NCBI GenBank assembly: GCA_030447385.1
Contig: JAUJOY010000001.1
Span: 854,830 to 918,829, forward strand
Source: Mycobacteriales bacterium
GTDB taxonomy: Bacteria; Actinomycetota; Actinomycetes; Mycobacteriales; SCTD01
Reading direction: 5' to 3'
DNA: 64,000 nt
Below, in pieces: positions 19,130-27,769 of this stretch. Position 1 is the stretch's first letter. The number at the start of each line of letters is the position of its first letter. Both the position numbers and the translations under genes were made by a program. The notes under the pieces are model-generated. The model saw only the letters and a list, made by a program, of their open reading frames with translations. It searched no databases and was not told where the DNA came from.

Positions 19130-20287
19130 ATGGCCGACACGTCTTTCCCCCTCTACGCACTGCCGGAGGAGCACGAGCTCCTGCGTGCCTCGGTACGCCA
19201 GCTGGCCGAGGACAAGATCGCGCCGCGGGCAGCGGAGATCGACGAGACCGAGCAGTACCCATGGGACGTCCACGCCGCGCTGAAGAGCGCGGACCTGCTC
19301 GCCGTGCACATCCCGGAGCAGTACGGCGGCGCCGGTGCCGACAAGATCGCGCACTGCATCGTCATCGAGGAGATCGCCCGGGTGTGCGCGTCGAGCAGCC
19401 TCATCCCGATGGTCAACAAGCTCGGCACGACCGGCCTGATCCTGTCGGGCTCCGAGGAGCTCAAGTCGACCTACCTGCCGCTCGTCGCGAGCGGCGAGGC
19501 GACGTTCTCCTACGCGCTGTCCGAGCGGGAGGCCGGCTCGGACGCGGCGGCCATGCGCACCCGGGCGGTGCGGGACGGGGACTCGTACGTGCTCAACGGC
19601 ACCAAGGCGTGGATCACCGGCGCCGGTGTCAGCACCCACTACACGTTGATGGCGGTGACCGATCCGGGCGAGGCGGCTGCAGGCATCTCGGCGTTCGTCG
19701 TCGCCGCTGACGACCCGGGGTTCTCGGTCGGGCACAAGGAACGCAAGATGGGCGTCAGGGGATCGCCCACCTGCGAGATCTACGTCGAGAACTGCCGGAT
19801 CCCTGCGGACCGCAGGATCGGGCCGGAGGGGACGGGGTTCAAGACCGCGCTGCGCACCCTGGACCACACCCGGCTCGGCATCGGTGCGCAGGCGGTCGGC
19901 ATCGCGCAGGGAGCGCTGGACGCCGCGGTGGGCTACGTGAAGGAGCGGCGCCAGTTCGGCAGGGCGATCGCGGACTTCCAGGGCGTGCAGTTCCTGCTCG
20001 CAGACATGGCGATGCGGATCGAGGCGGCCCGCCAGCTCGTCTACGTCGCGGCGGCCAAGGCCGAGCGGGGCGCGGCGGACATGACCTTCAGCTCCGCGGC
20101 GGCCAAGTGCTTCGCCTCCGACACGGCGATGGCGGTGACGACGGACGCGGTGCAGCTGTTCGGCGGCGCCGGCTACACGCGGGACTTCCCGGTGGAGCGG
20201 ATGATGCGCGACGCGAAGATCACCCAGATCTACGAGGGCACCAACCAGATCCAGCGGATGGTGATGGCCCGGCAGGTCCTGCGCTAG
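19130..20287 (+). CDS. acyl-CoA dehydrogenase
   Basis: A 385-residue FAD-dependent acyl-CoA dehydrogenase that introduces the alpha-beta double bond in fatty or branched-chain acyl-CoA. The three family domains are present: helical N-terminal part (EEHELLRASVRQLAEDKIAP), central beta domain with YALSEREAGSDAAAM and TKAWITGAG, and C-terminal helical domain with ERRQFGRAIADFQGVQ. The catalytic glutamate lies in IYEGTNQIQRMV. The place next to purEK corresponds to fadE25 in M. tuberculosis, so a short- or branched-chain substrate is possible, but specificity is not readable from the sequence. Confidence 0.92.
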   Translation: MADTSFPLYALPEEHELLRASVRQLAEDKIAPRAAEIDETEQYPWDVHAALKSADLLAVHIPEQYGGAGADKIAHCIVIEEIARVCASSSLIPMVNKLGTTGLILSGSEELKSTYLPLVASGEATFSYALSEREAGSDAAAMRTRAVRDGDSYVLNGTKAWITGAGVSTHYTLMAVTDPGEAAAGISAFVVAADDPGFSVGHKERKMGVRGSPTCEIYVENCRIPADRRIGPEGTGFKTALRTLDHTRLGIGAQAVGIAQGALDAAVGYVKERRQFGRAIADFQGVQFLLADMAMRIEAARQLVYVAAAKAERGAADMTFSSAAAKCFASDTAMAVTTDAVQLFGGAGYTRDFPVERMMRDAKITQIYEGTNQIQRMVMARQVLR

Positions 20288-20300
20288 CTGTAACGACCAG

Positions 20301-20321
20301 CCCAGCCTCTCTCCGGCTGGG
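20301..20321. terminator. hairpin between convergent acyl-CoA dehydrogenase and helicase genes
   Basis: CCCAGCC pairs with GGCTGGG around a TCTCTCC loop, 13 bp past the dehydrogenase stop and 16 bp before the helicase stop. The placement suits a bidirectional terminator, though no U-tract follows. Confidence 0.5.
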
Positions 20322-20337
20322 GTGCAGCGGGCGTGCG

Positions 20338-21828
20338 TCAGCGGGCGCGGCCGCGCCCGGCGGCCCGAGTCGGGGCCTGGCCGGCGCGGGCGGCGAGCTC
20401 GGCCCGCGTACGCGCCGGTGCGTTGCCGGTACGCCCCGCGCCGCGTCCGCCGGGCGTCCCGGAACGCACCGGTTTCGGCGCGGCGGTCTTCCCCGCCGCC
20501 GCAGCCGCGGCGCCCGGGGACCGAGGGGCTCCGCGTCGGCCGCCTCCGCGAGCGGGGACCTCGACGACCGGGGCGGGCTCCACGTGTCCAGCGGGCGGCC
20601 CGGTGAGGGCGAGGATCTCCCCGGCTCCCGGACGCACGGTGACGGTGGTGGGGCGTATTCCGGCCTGCCGAGTCAGGCTGCGCACCTCCTCGCCCTGGTC
20701 CGGCGTGGCCAGGGTGACGACGGTGCCACCGGCGCCGGCGCGGGCGGTCCGGCCGGAGCGGTGCAGGTACGCCTTGTGCTCGGTCGGCGGGTCCACGTGC
20801 ACCACGAGGGCGATGTCGTCGACGTGGATGCCCCGTGCGGCGATGTCGGTCGCCACGAGCACCCGGGTGGTGCCGTCGGTGAAGGCGGACAGGTTGCGCT
20901 CGCGGGCACCCTGGCTGAGGTTGCCGTGCAGCTCCACAGCCGGGATGCCGGCGGCGGTGAGCTGCTTGGCCAGCTTCTTGGCGGTGTGCTTGGTGCGCAG
21001 GAAGAGCAGGCTGCGCTCCTGACCGGACGCCAGCTCGCGTACGACCGCCGGCTTGTCCGCCGCCGTCACCGCGAACACGTGGTGGGTCATCGTGCTGACG
21101 GGCGCCACCGCGGGGTCCACCGAGTGGGTCGTCGGCCGGTCCAGGTAGCGCTGCACGAGCACGTCGACGCCGTTGTCGAGGGTGGCCGAGAAGAGCATCC
21201 GCTGGCCGACTCTCGGCGTCCGGTCGAGCAGCCGCCGTACGGCGGGCAGGAAGCCGAGGTCGGCCATGTGGTCCGCCTCGTCGAGGATCGTGACCTCGAC
21301 GCCCGACAGGTCGCACAGGCCCTGGCCGATCAGGTCCTCCAGCCGGCCGGGGCAGGCGATCAGGACGTCGACGCCCCGGCTCAGCGCCTGGACCTGCGGG
21401 TTCTGGCCGACGCCGCCGAACACGACCGTGCTCGTGAGACCGGCGGCGCGAGCCAGCGGCTGGACGACGGCGAAGACCTGGTTGGCCAGCTCCCGGGTCG
21501 GCACGAGGACCAGGCCGCGCGCCTGCCTGGGCCGCCGGGTGCCACCGCGGAGCCGGGCCACCATCGGAAGGCTGAAGGCGAGGGTCTTGCCGCTTCCGGT
21601 GCGGCCCCGGCCGAGGACGTCGCGCCCGGCCAGGGTGTCGGGCAGCGTCGCGACCTGGATGGGGAACGGCTCGCAGATGCCCTGGCGCAGCAGCGTGTCC
21701 ACGAGGTCGGCGGGAACCCCGAGGCCGGTGAACGTCGGGCCCCCGGCTGAGGGCGGAGCTGACTGAGCGGGGAGAACGGGCTGTACGGGGCTCGAGCGTC
21801 GACGCCGGGGTGGCGGGGGCGTGGTCAT
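20338..21828 (-). CDS. DEAD/DEAH-box RNA helicase
   Basis: A 496-residue ATP-dependent RNA helicase. The conserved motifs run in order: Q motif with CEPFPIQVATLP, Walker A GRGRTGSGKT, PTRELANQ, the DEAD box in VTILDEADHMADLGF, SAT in LFSATLDN, and the C-terminal domain with VLVATDIAARGIHVDD and HRSGRTARAGAGG. The tail after about residue 400 is basic and Gly/Arg/Pro-rich, typical of RNA-binding extensions in cold-shock type helicases. ATG 21828 was chosen because it opens the domain; the open frame extends 74 codons upstream with low-complexity sequence. A long leader containing an inverted repeat precedes it. Confidence 0.9.
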   Translation of the reverse strand: MTTPPPPRRRRSSPVQPVLPAQSAPPSAGGPTFTGLGVPADLVDTLLRQGICEPFPIQVATLPDTLAGRDVLGRGRTGSGKTLAFSLPMVARLRGGTRRPRQARGLVLVPTRELANQVFAVVQPLARAAGLTSTVVFGGVGQNPQVQALSRGVDVLIACPGRLEDLIGQGLCDLSGVEVTILDEADHMADLGFLPAVRRLLDRTPRVGQRMLFSATLDNGVDVLVQRYLDRPTTHSVDPAVAPVSTMTHHVFAVTAADKPAVVRELASGQERSLLFLRTKHTAKKLAKQLTAAGIPAVELHGNLSQGARERNLSAFTDGTTRVLVATDIAARGIHVDDIALVVHVDPPTEHKAYLHRSGRTARAGAGGTVVTLATPDQGEEVRSLTRQAGIRPTTVTVRPGAGEILALTGPPAGHVEPAPVVEVPARGGGRRGAPRSPGAAAAAAGKTAAPKPVRSGTPGGRGAGRTGNAPARTRAELAARAGQAPTRAAGRGRAR

Positions 21829-22097
21829 GGGTCCTTCGGGAAAGGGGGGGCGTTCGTGGACGACAACGCGCAAGCGGCGCCGACGGCCCGCAGCAGCTCG
21901 AAGGCCAGGTGCAGGAGCACGGAAGGAGGGCGCCACTGTAGAGGCGCCGTCCTCCTGGCAACGCCGGCGCGACGCCGCTCGATACCGCCTCCGGGGGTGG
22001 GCTCGTCGCGCGAGCGCGCTCCGAGACACCCGTTCGCAGTGCAAAGGCACCCGTTCGGCCCTGATCGGGGGCGTGCCGGACAGCCGACACCAGGACC
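21829..22097 (-). promoter_or_regulatory. helicase upstream region with inverted repeat
   Basis: This 269-base gap between the helicase start and a small plus-strand gene holds no convincing gene. GGCGCC-N8-GGCGCC at 21929-21948 forms a strong stem about 100 nt upstream of the helicase ATG. DEAD-box helicase genes often have long, structured leaders that control their own expression; here that is only a possibility. Confidence 0.3.
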
Positions 22098-22331
22098 ATG
22101 GACGAGGCGAACGACACGACGATGACCGAGACGAGCCGGGCCGGCGGGCCGATGTGCCGCAGCGCGCAGGAGCAGGATCTGCTGGTCGCGCGGACGAGCG
22201 CCCTGCTGCGCGCCCACATCCCGCTGTGCCTGCTGCTCGACATCGTCGACCGGGCGGAGCCGGACTCGGCCGGCTGCTTCGCGCGGGAGGGCGCAGACCT
22301 CGACTGGTTGCCCCGGCCGCGGCCCTCCTGA
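22098..22331 (+). CDS. small conserved-looking protein of unknown function
   Basis: A 77-residue soluble protein starting at ATG 22098. The middle segment SAQEQDLLVARTSALLRAHI followed by PLCLLLDIVDR reads as a genuine amphipathic helical protein and resembles short hypothetical proteins common next to the LytR/TIGR03089 region in actinobacteria. Acidic and Pro-rich ends flank it. No motif suggests function. It converges on the TIGR03089 gene, three bases apart. Confidence 0.6.
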   Translation: MDEANDTTMTETSRAGGPMCRSAQEQDLLVARTSALLRAHIPLCLLLDIVDRAEPDSAGCFAREGADLDWLPRPRPS

Positions 22332-22334
22332 GGG

Positions 22335-23018
22335 TCAGCCGAGGAAGCGCACGCCTGCCAGGTCGCGTCCGCCGGCCGGCAGTCCCAGCGCAGCCGTGAC
22401 CCGTTCGGCGGCAGCCACGGCGGGGAGATCGACCTCACCCGGTGCCGGCAGGAGCACCAGGGAGGCCCCTGCCCGGAGCCCGGAGAGGAGACCGGCCAGT
22501 CCGCTCGGGTCCGCGGGGTCGACCGCGACCAGCACCCGATCCGAGCCCGACAGGCCGAGGTCCGGGAGCGGCCCGAGCGGGCCACCACCCACCTCGATGC
22601 TCACCCGGCCCGGAGCACCGCCGCTCCAGTGGTCGGCGTAGGAGGGGGCCTCGCGGGCGTAGTCGGCGGCCGAGGTGGGCACCGACGGCAGCGGCGCCCC
22701 GAGCGGATGGCAGGACAGGGCGAGCACCTCGTCGATCCCGGCCGCCACCGCCGCCTCGGCGTGCTCCCCGACCACGAAGGCGGCGTCGCAGCCGGCCAGG
22801 CTGTCCACGTCGCCGGCCACCACCACGACGGCCCCCGTGGCGACCCCGGCGAGCAGCAGGGCGACCGCCTGCCAGTGCAGCGGCAGCAGCAGGCCCACCC
22901 GGGCCGGACTCCCGAGCCCGTCGACGAGCAGGTTGGCCGACTTGGCCACCCAGTTGGCGGTGGTGGCGCCGGATACCTCGACCCGCCCACCGCCTGGATA
23001 CGCGACGCCGGCGTACAT
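22335..23018 (-). CDS. TIGR03089 family protein
   Basis: A 227-residue protein similar to the TIGR03089 family of actinobacteria, which looks like a shortened relative of the N-terminal part of AMP-forming acyl-CoA synthetases. The family-typical segment GATTANWVAKSANLLVDGLG appears near the start, then GVATGAVVVVAGD and a Leu/Ala-rich end. It lacks the ATP-binding and adenylation motifs, so no enzyme activity is claimed. The ATG at 23018 is the only usual start codon in frame, yet family-like residues (EPASPLLT) are readable just upstream without one. It follows the LytR-CpsA-Psr gene on the same strand, a conserved pairing. Confidence 0.7.
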   Translation of the reverse strand: MYAGVAYPGGGRVEVSGATTANWVAKSANLLVDGLGSPARVGLLLPLHWQAVALLLAGVATGAVVVVAGDVDSLAGCDAAFVVGEHAEAAVAAGIDEVLALSCHPLGAPLPSVPTSAADYAREAPSYADHWSGGAPGRVSIEVGGGPLGPLPDLGLSGSDRVLVAVDPADPSGLAGLLSGLRAGASLVLLPAPGEVDLPAVAAAERVTAALGLPAGGRDLAGVRFLG

Positions 23019-23074
23019 CGTCAGCAGCGGCGAGGCCGGCTCGCGCTGACCGGCCAGCCCGCCGGTGCAGGTCG

Positions 23075-24673
23075 TCAGGCTGCGCAGGGGTCCGCCGCCG
23101 CGGTCTTGACCTCCGGCGCGGGCGCTGCCGCCGCCGGTGGGGCCGAGGGCTTGGACGCGCCGACGGTGACCTTCTTGGCCCCCGCGTAGCCGGAGCCGAC
23201 GACCACCTCGAGCGTCCTGCCCAGCGACGGTTCGAGCCGTGCGGTCGCGCCGGAGAGGGCGGCGACGAGCGTACGCGCGGCCTCGGCCCTGTCCGGACCG
23301 TGCAGGACGACGGTCCCCGCACCGGCTCCCGCGCGGTTGCCGGGGGTGCCGACCACCTGGAAGCCGGCCGCCTCCAGGTCGTCGTAGGCCTTGCGCCCGA
23401 GGCCGTTGACCGCAGCCCCGTTGAAGACCTTCACCTGGATCGCCGCAGAGGGGACGCTCAGCGGCTGGACTGCCTCGGCGGGCGCCTGCGGTGGCGGGGC
23501 GTCCGGGGCTGCGGGCGGCACGTCCCGCCGGAGCGAGTCGAACAGGGCCCGAGCGGCGGCGTCGTCGAGAAGCACCACGCTCTGCCCCTGCCGGCGCGCG
23601 GCGATGTCGCTGGTGGGGACGGTGGAGAAGATGACGTCTCCGGCGTCGAAGTTCTTGAAGCGCAGGGCGAGGTCGCGCAGGTCCTCGATCGACAGCTGCT
23701 CGTCCAGCTTCAGCGACTCCGTGGCGACGCTGATCACGCCGTTGAGCTTGAACGGGTTGAGCAGCGTGCCGGCAGACAGCGTCTTGCGCACGATGGCGCC
23801 GATGAACTGCTGCTGGCGCTCGATCCGGTCGATGTCCTGGCGCGGCAGGCCTGCGCGCTGGCGCACGAACGCCAGGGCCTGGTCACCCTTGATGGTCTGC
23901 CGGCCCGCCGGCAGGTCGATGCCCGACAGACCCTCCTTGGCCGGAGCGGACAGGCACACCTCCACGCCGCCGAGCGTGTTGACCATCTTCTGGAAGCCGT
24001 CGAAGTCGATCTCCATGTAGTGGTCGATCTGCAGGTCGGTCAGCTGCTCGATGGTCTGAATGAGCAGCGGCGGGCCGCCCTCGAAGAAGGCGACGTTGAG
24101 CTTGGTCGTGCGCTCCGGCACGACCTTGCCCGTCGTCGGGTTCACGTGCTCGGGGATCGGGACCCAGGAGTCGCGCGGGAAGCTGATCAGCTGCGCCTTG
24201 TCGGAGCTGCCGTAGAGGTGGGCCAGGATCACCGTGTCGGAGCGCTGGCCGGTCACGAAGTCCTTGCCGCGGCCCTGTGTCCCCTGGCCGGCCTTGAGGT
24301 CCTCGCGGCTGTCCGACCCCACGATGAGGATGTTCTGGGCCCCACGGCCCGTCGCCCCGGGACGGTCCTCGCCGAGCGAGCCGAACACGTCGATCCGGTT
24401 GATGTTGCCGTCGTAGTGGTTGAGAAGCGCGTAGCCGGCGCCGGCGGTCGCCAGCACCGCCACGGAGGTGACCACCGCGATCCAGGACAGGATCCGGACG
24501 CCGCGCCGGCGCGGCGGCGCCGGGGCCCGGCCGGGGACCGAACGCGGAGCGGCCGACGTGGCTCTGGCGTCACCGGGGCCGCGCGGGTTCAGGTGCGGCG
24601 GGAGCGGACGCGACGCACGAGCGGAGCCGGCGAACGGATCGGGTGCGTCCTGCCAGCCTGGGGGCGGGGCCAC
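23075..24673 (-). CDS. LytR-CpsA-Psr (LCP) family cell-wall glycopolymer ligase
   Basis: This 532-residue protein has a Pro/Arg-rich cytoplasmic N-terminus, one membrane helix (about residues 60-83, ILSWIAVVTSVAVLATAGAG) and an extracytoplasmic LCP domain. The LCP hallmarks are present: NILIVGSDSRED, RSDTVILAHL, LISFPRDSWVPIP, and KLNVAFFEGGPPLLIQTIEQ, supplying the Arg/Asp residues that bind the polyprenyl-pyrophosphate. A LytR_C domain follows near the end (IQVKVFNGAAVNGLGRKA). LCP enzymes transfer polyprenyl-linked glycans to peptidoglycan, for example arabinogalactan by Lcp1 in mycobacteria. The rhamnose genes start 126 bp away in divergent orientation, as near Rv3266c-Rv3267. GTG 24673 has a GGGAGGAAG binding site. 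Confidence 0.92.
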   Translation of the reverse strand: MAPPPGWQDAPDPFAGSARASRPLPPHLNPRGPGDARATSAAPRSVPGRAPAPPRRRGVRILSWIAVVTSVAVLATAGAGYALLNHYDGNINRIDVFGSLGEDRPGATGRGAQNILIVGSDSREDLKAGQGTQGRGKDFVTGQRSDTVILAHLYGSSDKAQLISFPRDSWVPIPEHVNPTTGKVVPERTTKLNVAFFEGGPPLLIQTIEQLTDLQIDHYMEIDFDGFQKMVNTLGGVEVCLSAPAKEGLSGIDLPAGRQTIKGDQALAFVRQRAGLPRQDIDRIERQQQFIGAIVRKTLSAGTLLNPFKLNGVISVATESLKLDEQLSIEDLRDLALRFKNFDAGDVIFSTVPTSDIAARRQGQSVVLLDDAAARALFDSLRRDVPPAAPDAPPPQAPAEAVQPLSVPSAAIQVKVFNGAAVNGLGRKAYDDLEAAGFQVVGTPGNRAGAGAGTVVLHGPDRAEAARTLVAALSGATARLEPSLGRTLEVVVGSGYAGAKKVTVGASKPSAPPAAAAPAPEVKTAAADPCAA

Positions 24674-24786
24674 CGCTTCCTCCCGGTCGACGTGCGTGCT
24701 CCCCAGGAGACGCGGCGCGCTCCGGGAACGTTCCGTGCAGCGGGACCAGCGTACCGACCCTCAGGCGTCCGGGCCGTCGGGAGCAC

Positions 24787-24792
24787 TAGCCT
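24787..24792 (+). promoter_or_regulatory. predicted -10 element (TAGCCT) for the rhamnose operon
   Basis: TAGCCT lies 7 nt before the rmlA ATG at 24800, the leaderless spacing. The following three genes overlap or nearly touch, so this could drive the whole rmlA-rmlB-rmlD-glycosyltransferase operon. Confidence 0.45.
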
Positions 24793-24799
24793 TCGCGCC

Positions 24800-25864
24800 A
24801 TGAAGGCTCTGGTGCTGGCGGGCGGAGCGGGCACCCGGCTGCGCCCCATCACGCACACCAGTGCCAAGCAGCTGGTCCCTGTCGCCAACAAGCCGGTCCT
24901 GTTCTACGGCCTCGAGGCGATCCGGGACGCGGGCGTCACCGACGTCGGCATCATCGTCGGGGACACCCACGCCGAGATCGAGGCAGCGGTCGGCGACGGA
25001 GCCGCCCTCGACATCTCGGTCACCTACATCCGCCAGGGGGCCCCGCTCGGGCTGGCGCACTGCGTGCTCATCGCGCGCGACTTCCTCGGCGAGGAGGAGT
25101 TCGTCATGTACCTCGGCGACAACTTCCTCATCGGCGGCATCACGGCACTGGTGGACGAGTTCCGGGCCGGGTCCTGCGACGCGCAGATCCTGCTGACGAA
25201 GGTGGACAACCCCTCGCAGTTCGGCGTAGCCGAGCTCGGCCGCGACGGCCAGGTGGTCAGCCTGGTCGAGAAGCCGACGAACCCCACCAGCGACCTGGCG
25301 CTCGTGGGCGTCTACATGTTCCGCGCCGGCATCCACGAAGCCGTGCGCGCGATCAAGCCCTCGTGGCGCAGCGAGCTCGAGATCACCGACGCCCTGCAGT
25401 GGCTGATCGACTCCGGCCGCCAGGTGCGCCCCCACCTGGTGAGCGGCTACTGGAAGGACACCGGCCGGCTGGAGGACATGCTCGAGTGCAACCGCCAGGT
25501 TCTCGAGACGATCGAGCCCCGGGTGACCGGCTCGGTGGACGTCCACTCGCAGCTGATCGGCCGGGTGGTGGTCGAGGAGGGCGCTGTCATCGAGCGCTCC
25601 ACGGTCCGCGGCCCGGCCATCATCGGGCGCGACAGCGTCGTGCGCGACACCTACGTCGGGCCGTTCACCTCCATCTACTTCGGCTGCACACTGGAGGACA
25701 CCGAGATCGAGCACTCGATCGTGCTGGAGGAGTCGACGATCCGCGGGGTGTCGAGGATCGAGGACTCGCTGATCGGCAAGCAGGTGGAGGTCTCGCCGTC
25801 CTCCGCCCTCCCGCGGGCGCACCGGCTGATGCTCGGCGACCACAGCCGGGTCTCCATCGCCTGA
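24800..25864 (+). CDS. rmlA: glucose-1-phosphate thymidylyltransferase, long form
   Basis: A 354-residue nucleotidyltransferase joining dTTP and glucose-1-phosphate to dTDP-glucose, the first step of dTDP-rhamnose synthesis. The signature LAGGAGTRLRPITHTSAKQ, the metal-binding YLGDNFL and the EKPTNP segment are present. After about residue 240 the protein continues with hexapeptide-like repeats (GPAIIGRDSVV, GVSRIEDSLIG), forming the left-handed helix seen in long-form enzymes such as StrD, and unlike the 290-residue RmlA. It heads a tight operon with rmlB, rmlD and a glycosyltransferase. rmlC (the epimerase) is not in the window. Confidence 0.92.
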   Translation: MKALVLAGGAGTRLRPITHTSAKQLVPVANKPVLFYGLEAIRDAGVTDVGIIVGDTHAEIEAAVGDGAALDISVTYIRQGAPLGLAHCVLIARDFLGEEEFVMYLGDNFLIGGITALVDEFRAGSCDAQILLTKVDNPSQFGVAELGRDGQVVSLVEKPTNPTSDLALVGVYMFRAGIHEAVRAIKPSWRSELEITDALQWLIDSGRQVRPHLVSGYWKDTGRLEDMLECNRQVLETIEPRVTGSVDVHSQLIGRVVVEEGAVIERSTVRGPAIIGRDSVVRDTYVGPFTSIYFGCTLEDTEIEHSIVLEESTIRGVSRIEDSLIGKQVEVSPSSALPRAHRLMLGDHSRVSIA

Positions 25865-25877
25865 TGCGGCTCCCCTG

Positions 25878-26861
25878 ATGCGCGTCCTCGTCACCGGAGG
25901 GGCCGGGTTCATCGGCTCCCACTACGTCCGCTCGGTGCTGAGCGACCGCTACCCCGCCTACGCGGGGGCCGAGGTCACCGTCTACGACAAGCTCACCTAC
26001 GCGGGCAACCTCGCCAACCTCGCGCCGGTGAGCGAGAGCCCCCGCTACCGCTTCGTCCGGGGCGACCTGGTCGACGACGCGCTGCTGGACGAGGTCCTGC
26101 CCCGGCACGACGTCGTCGTCAACTTCGCGGCCGAGACCCACGTCGACCGCTCGATCCGCGGCGGGCACGAGTTCGTGGTGACCAACGTGCTCGGCGCGCA
26201 GGCGCTGTTCGCCGCCTGCCTGCGGGCCGGCACCGAGCGGGTCGTGCACATCGGGACCGACGAGGTCTACGGCTCGATCGAGCAGGGCGCCTGGACCGAG
26301 GACGCGCCGCTGCTGCCGAACAGCCCCTACTCGGCGGCCAAGGCGGGAGCGGAGATGCTCGCCCGCGCGTACGCCGTGACGTACGGCATGCACATCTCGA
26401 CCACGCGGTGCAGCAACAACTACGGGCCCTACCAGTACCCCGAGAAGGTCATCCCGCTGTTCGTCACGAACCTGCTCGACGGGGGCAAGGTGCCGCTCTA
26501 CGGCGACGGCGCCAACGTGCGCGACTGGCTGCACGTCGACGACCACTGCCGGGGCGTGCAGCTGGTCGCCGAGCAGGGGGAGGCCGCCCAGAGCTACAAC
26601 ATCGGCGGCGGACGGGAGCTGAGCAACCTCCAGCTGACCGGGCACCTGCTCGCCGCTCTCGGCGCGGACTGGGACCGGGTCGAGCGGGTCGAGGACCGCA
26701 AGGGCCACGACCTGCGCTACTGCGTCGACTACTCCAAGATCGCCGGGCTCGGCTACGCCCCGCAGCACTCCTTCGAGGAGGGGCTGGCCGAGACGGTCGC
26801 GTGGTACCGCGCGAACGAGGCGTGGTGGCGGCCGCTGCGCTCGGCGGGCCTGCCGCGGTGA
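25878..26861 (+). CDS. rmlB: dTDP-glucose 4,6-dehydratase
   Basis: A 327-residue SDR enzyme that turns dTDP-glucose into dTDP-4-keto-6-deoxyglucose. The NAD motif is GGAGFIGSHYV, the catalytic Tyr-Lys pair sits in NSPYSAAKAGAE, and the substrate motifs AETHVDRSI and RCSNNYGPYQYPEK are characteristic of RmlB. ATG 25878 starts 13 bp after rmlA. Its stop overlaps the rmlD start by four bases (GTGA), coupling the second and last steps of the rhamnose pathway. Confidence 0.95.
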   Translation: MRVLVTGGAGFIGSHYVRSVLSDRYPAYAGAEVTVYDKLTYAGNLANLAPVSESPRYRFVRGDLVDDALLDEVLPRHDVVVNFAAETHVDRSIRGGHEFVVTNVLGAQALFAACLRAGTERVVHIGTDEVYGSIEQGAWTEDAPLLPNSPYSAAKAGAEMLARAYAVTYGMHISTTRCSNNYGPYQYPEKVIPLFVTNLLDGGKVPLYGDGANVRDWLHVDDHCRGVQLVAEQGEAAQSYNIGGGRELSNLQLTGHLLAALGADWDRVERVEDRKGHDLRYCVDYSKIAGLGYAPQHSFEEGLAETVAWYRANEAWWRPLRSAGLPR

Positions 26862-27769
26862 CCCTCGCCCTGCTCGTCCCGGGCGCCGGCGGCCAGCTCG
26901 GGTCGGCGCTGCTCGACGCGGTGCGCTCCGAGCGCAACACCTTCGCCCGGCCGCTGACCCGCGCGCAGCTCGACGTCACCGACCCGTTCGCGGTCAAGGA
27001 CATGGTCGAGCTGTGGGCGCGGGTGGTGCGCTCGGACGGCCCGGAGCACCGGCTCGTCGTCGTCAACGCGACCGGCTACACCGCCGTGGACGACGCCGAG
27101 ACCGACGAGGAGACGGCCTACGCCGTGAACGCCGTGGCCCCCGCCCTGCTGGCCCAGGCCTGCGCGTCAGCCGGGGCACGGCTGATCCACCTGAGCACCG
27201 ACTACGTCTTCTCGGGCGATCGCGTCGCCGGCCCGCCCTACGAGGTGGACGACCCGACGGGCCCGCGCAGCGCGTACGGCCGCACGAAGCTCGCTGGGGA
27301 GCAGGCAGTGCTCGAGCTGCACCCGGCCGGGGGGTACGTCGTGCGGACGTCGTGGCTGTACGGCGGCACCGGGCACACGTTCGTGTCGACCATGGAGCGC
27401 CTCGCCGAGGGTGACCAGCCGGTCCCCGTGGTCGACGACCAGCGCGGCTCGCCGACGTGGAGCCGGGACCTGGCCGCAGGGCTGCTCTCTCTGGCGGGGT
27501 CGTCGGCGGCCCCCGGCACCTACCACGCCGCGGGCGGCGGCGACACGACCTGGCACGGCTTCGCACAGGCCGCCTTCGAGGAGGTGGGGGCCGACCCTGC
27601 ACGGGTGCTGCGGACGACCAGTGCGGCCTTCCCGCGCCCGGCGCCGCGCCCGGCCTACAGCGTGCTGTCTCCCGCGTCCTGGCAGGGTGCGGGACTGCCG
27701 GTGCTGCCGCACTGGCGGGACGCCCTGCGCGGCTATTTCCGGGAGCGGCCCGCGGACGCTGCCCGGTGA
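26858..27769 (+). CDS. rmlD: dTDP-4-dehydrorhamnose reductase
   Basis: A 303-residue SDR enzyme that reduces dTDP-4-keto-rhamnose to dTDP-L-rhamnose with NADPH. It shows GAGGQLGSAL at the N-terminus, the catalytic YGRTK and the RmlD motifs STDYVFSGD and RTSWLYG. The start GTG 26858 overlaps the rmlB stop, and its own stop overlaps the next glycosyltransferase start by four bases. In mycobacteria L-rhamnose links arabinogalactan to peptidoglycan; here it may serve that linker or another surface glycan. Confidence 0.95.
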   Translation: MTLALLVPGAGGQLGSALLDAVRSERNTFARPLTRAQLDVTDPFAVKDMVELWARVVRSDGPEHRLVVVNATGYTAVDDAETDEETAYAVNAVAPALLAQACASAGARLIHLSTDYVFSGDRVAGPPYEVDDPTGPRSAYGRTKLAGEQAVLELHPAGGYVVRTSWLYGGTGHTFVSTMERLAEGDQPVPVVDDQRGSPTWSRDLAAGLLSLAGSSAAPGTYHAAGGGDTTWHGFAQAAFEEVGADPARVLRTTSAAFPRPAPRPAYSVLSPASWQGAGLPVLPHWRDALRGYFRERPADAAR

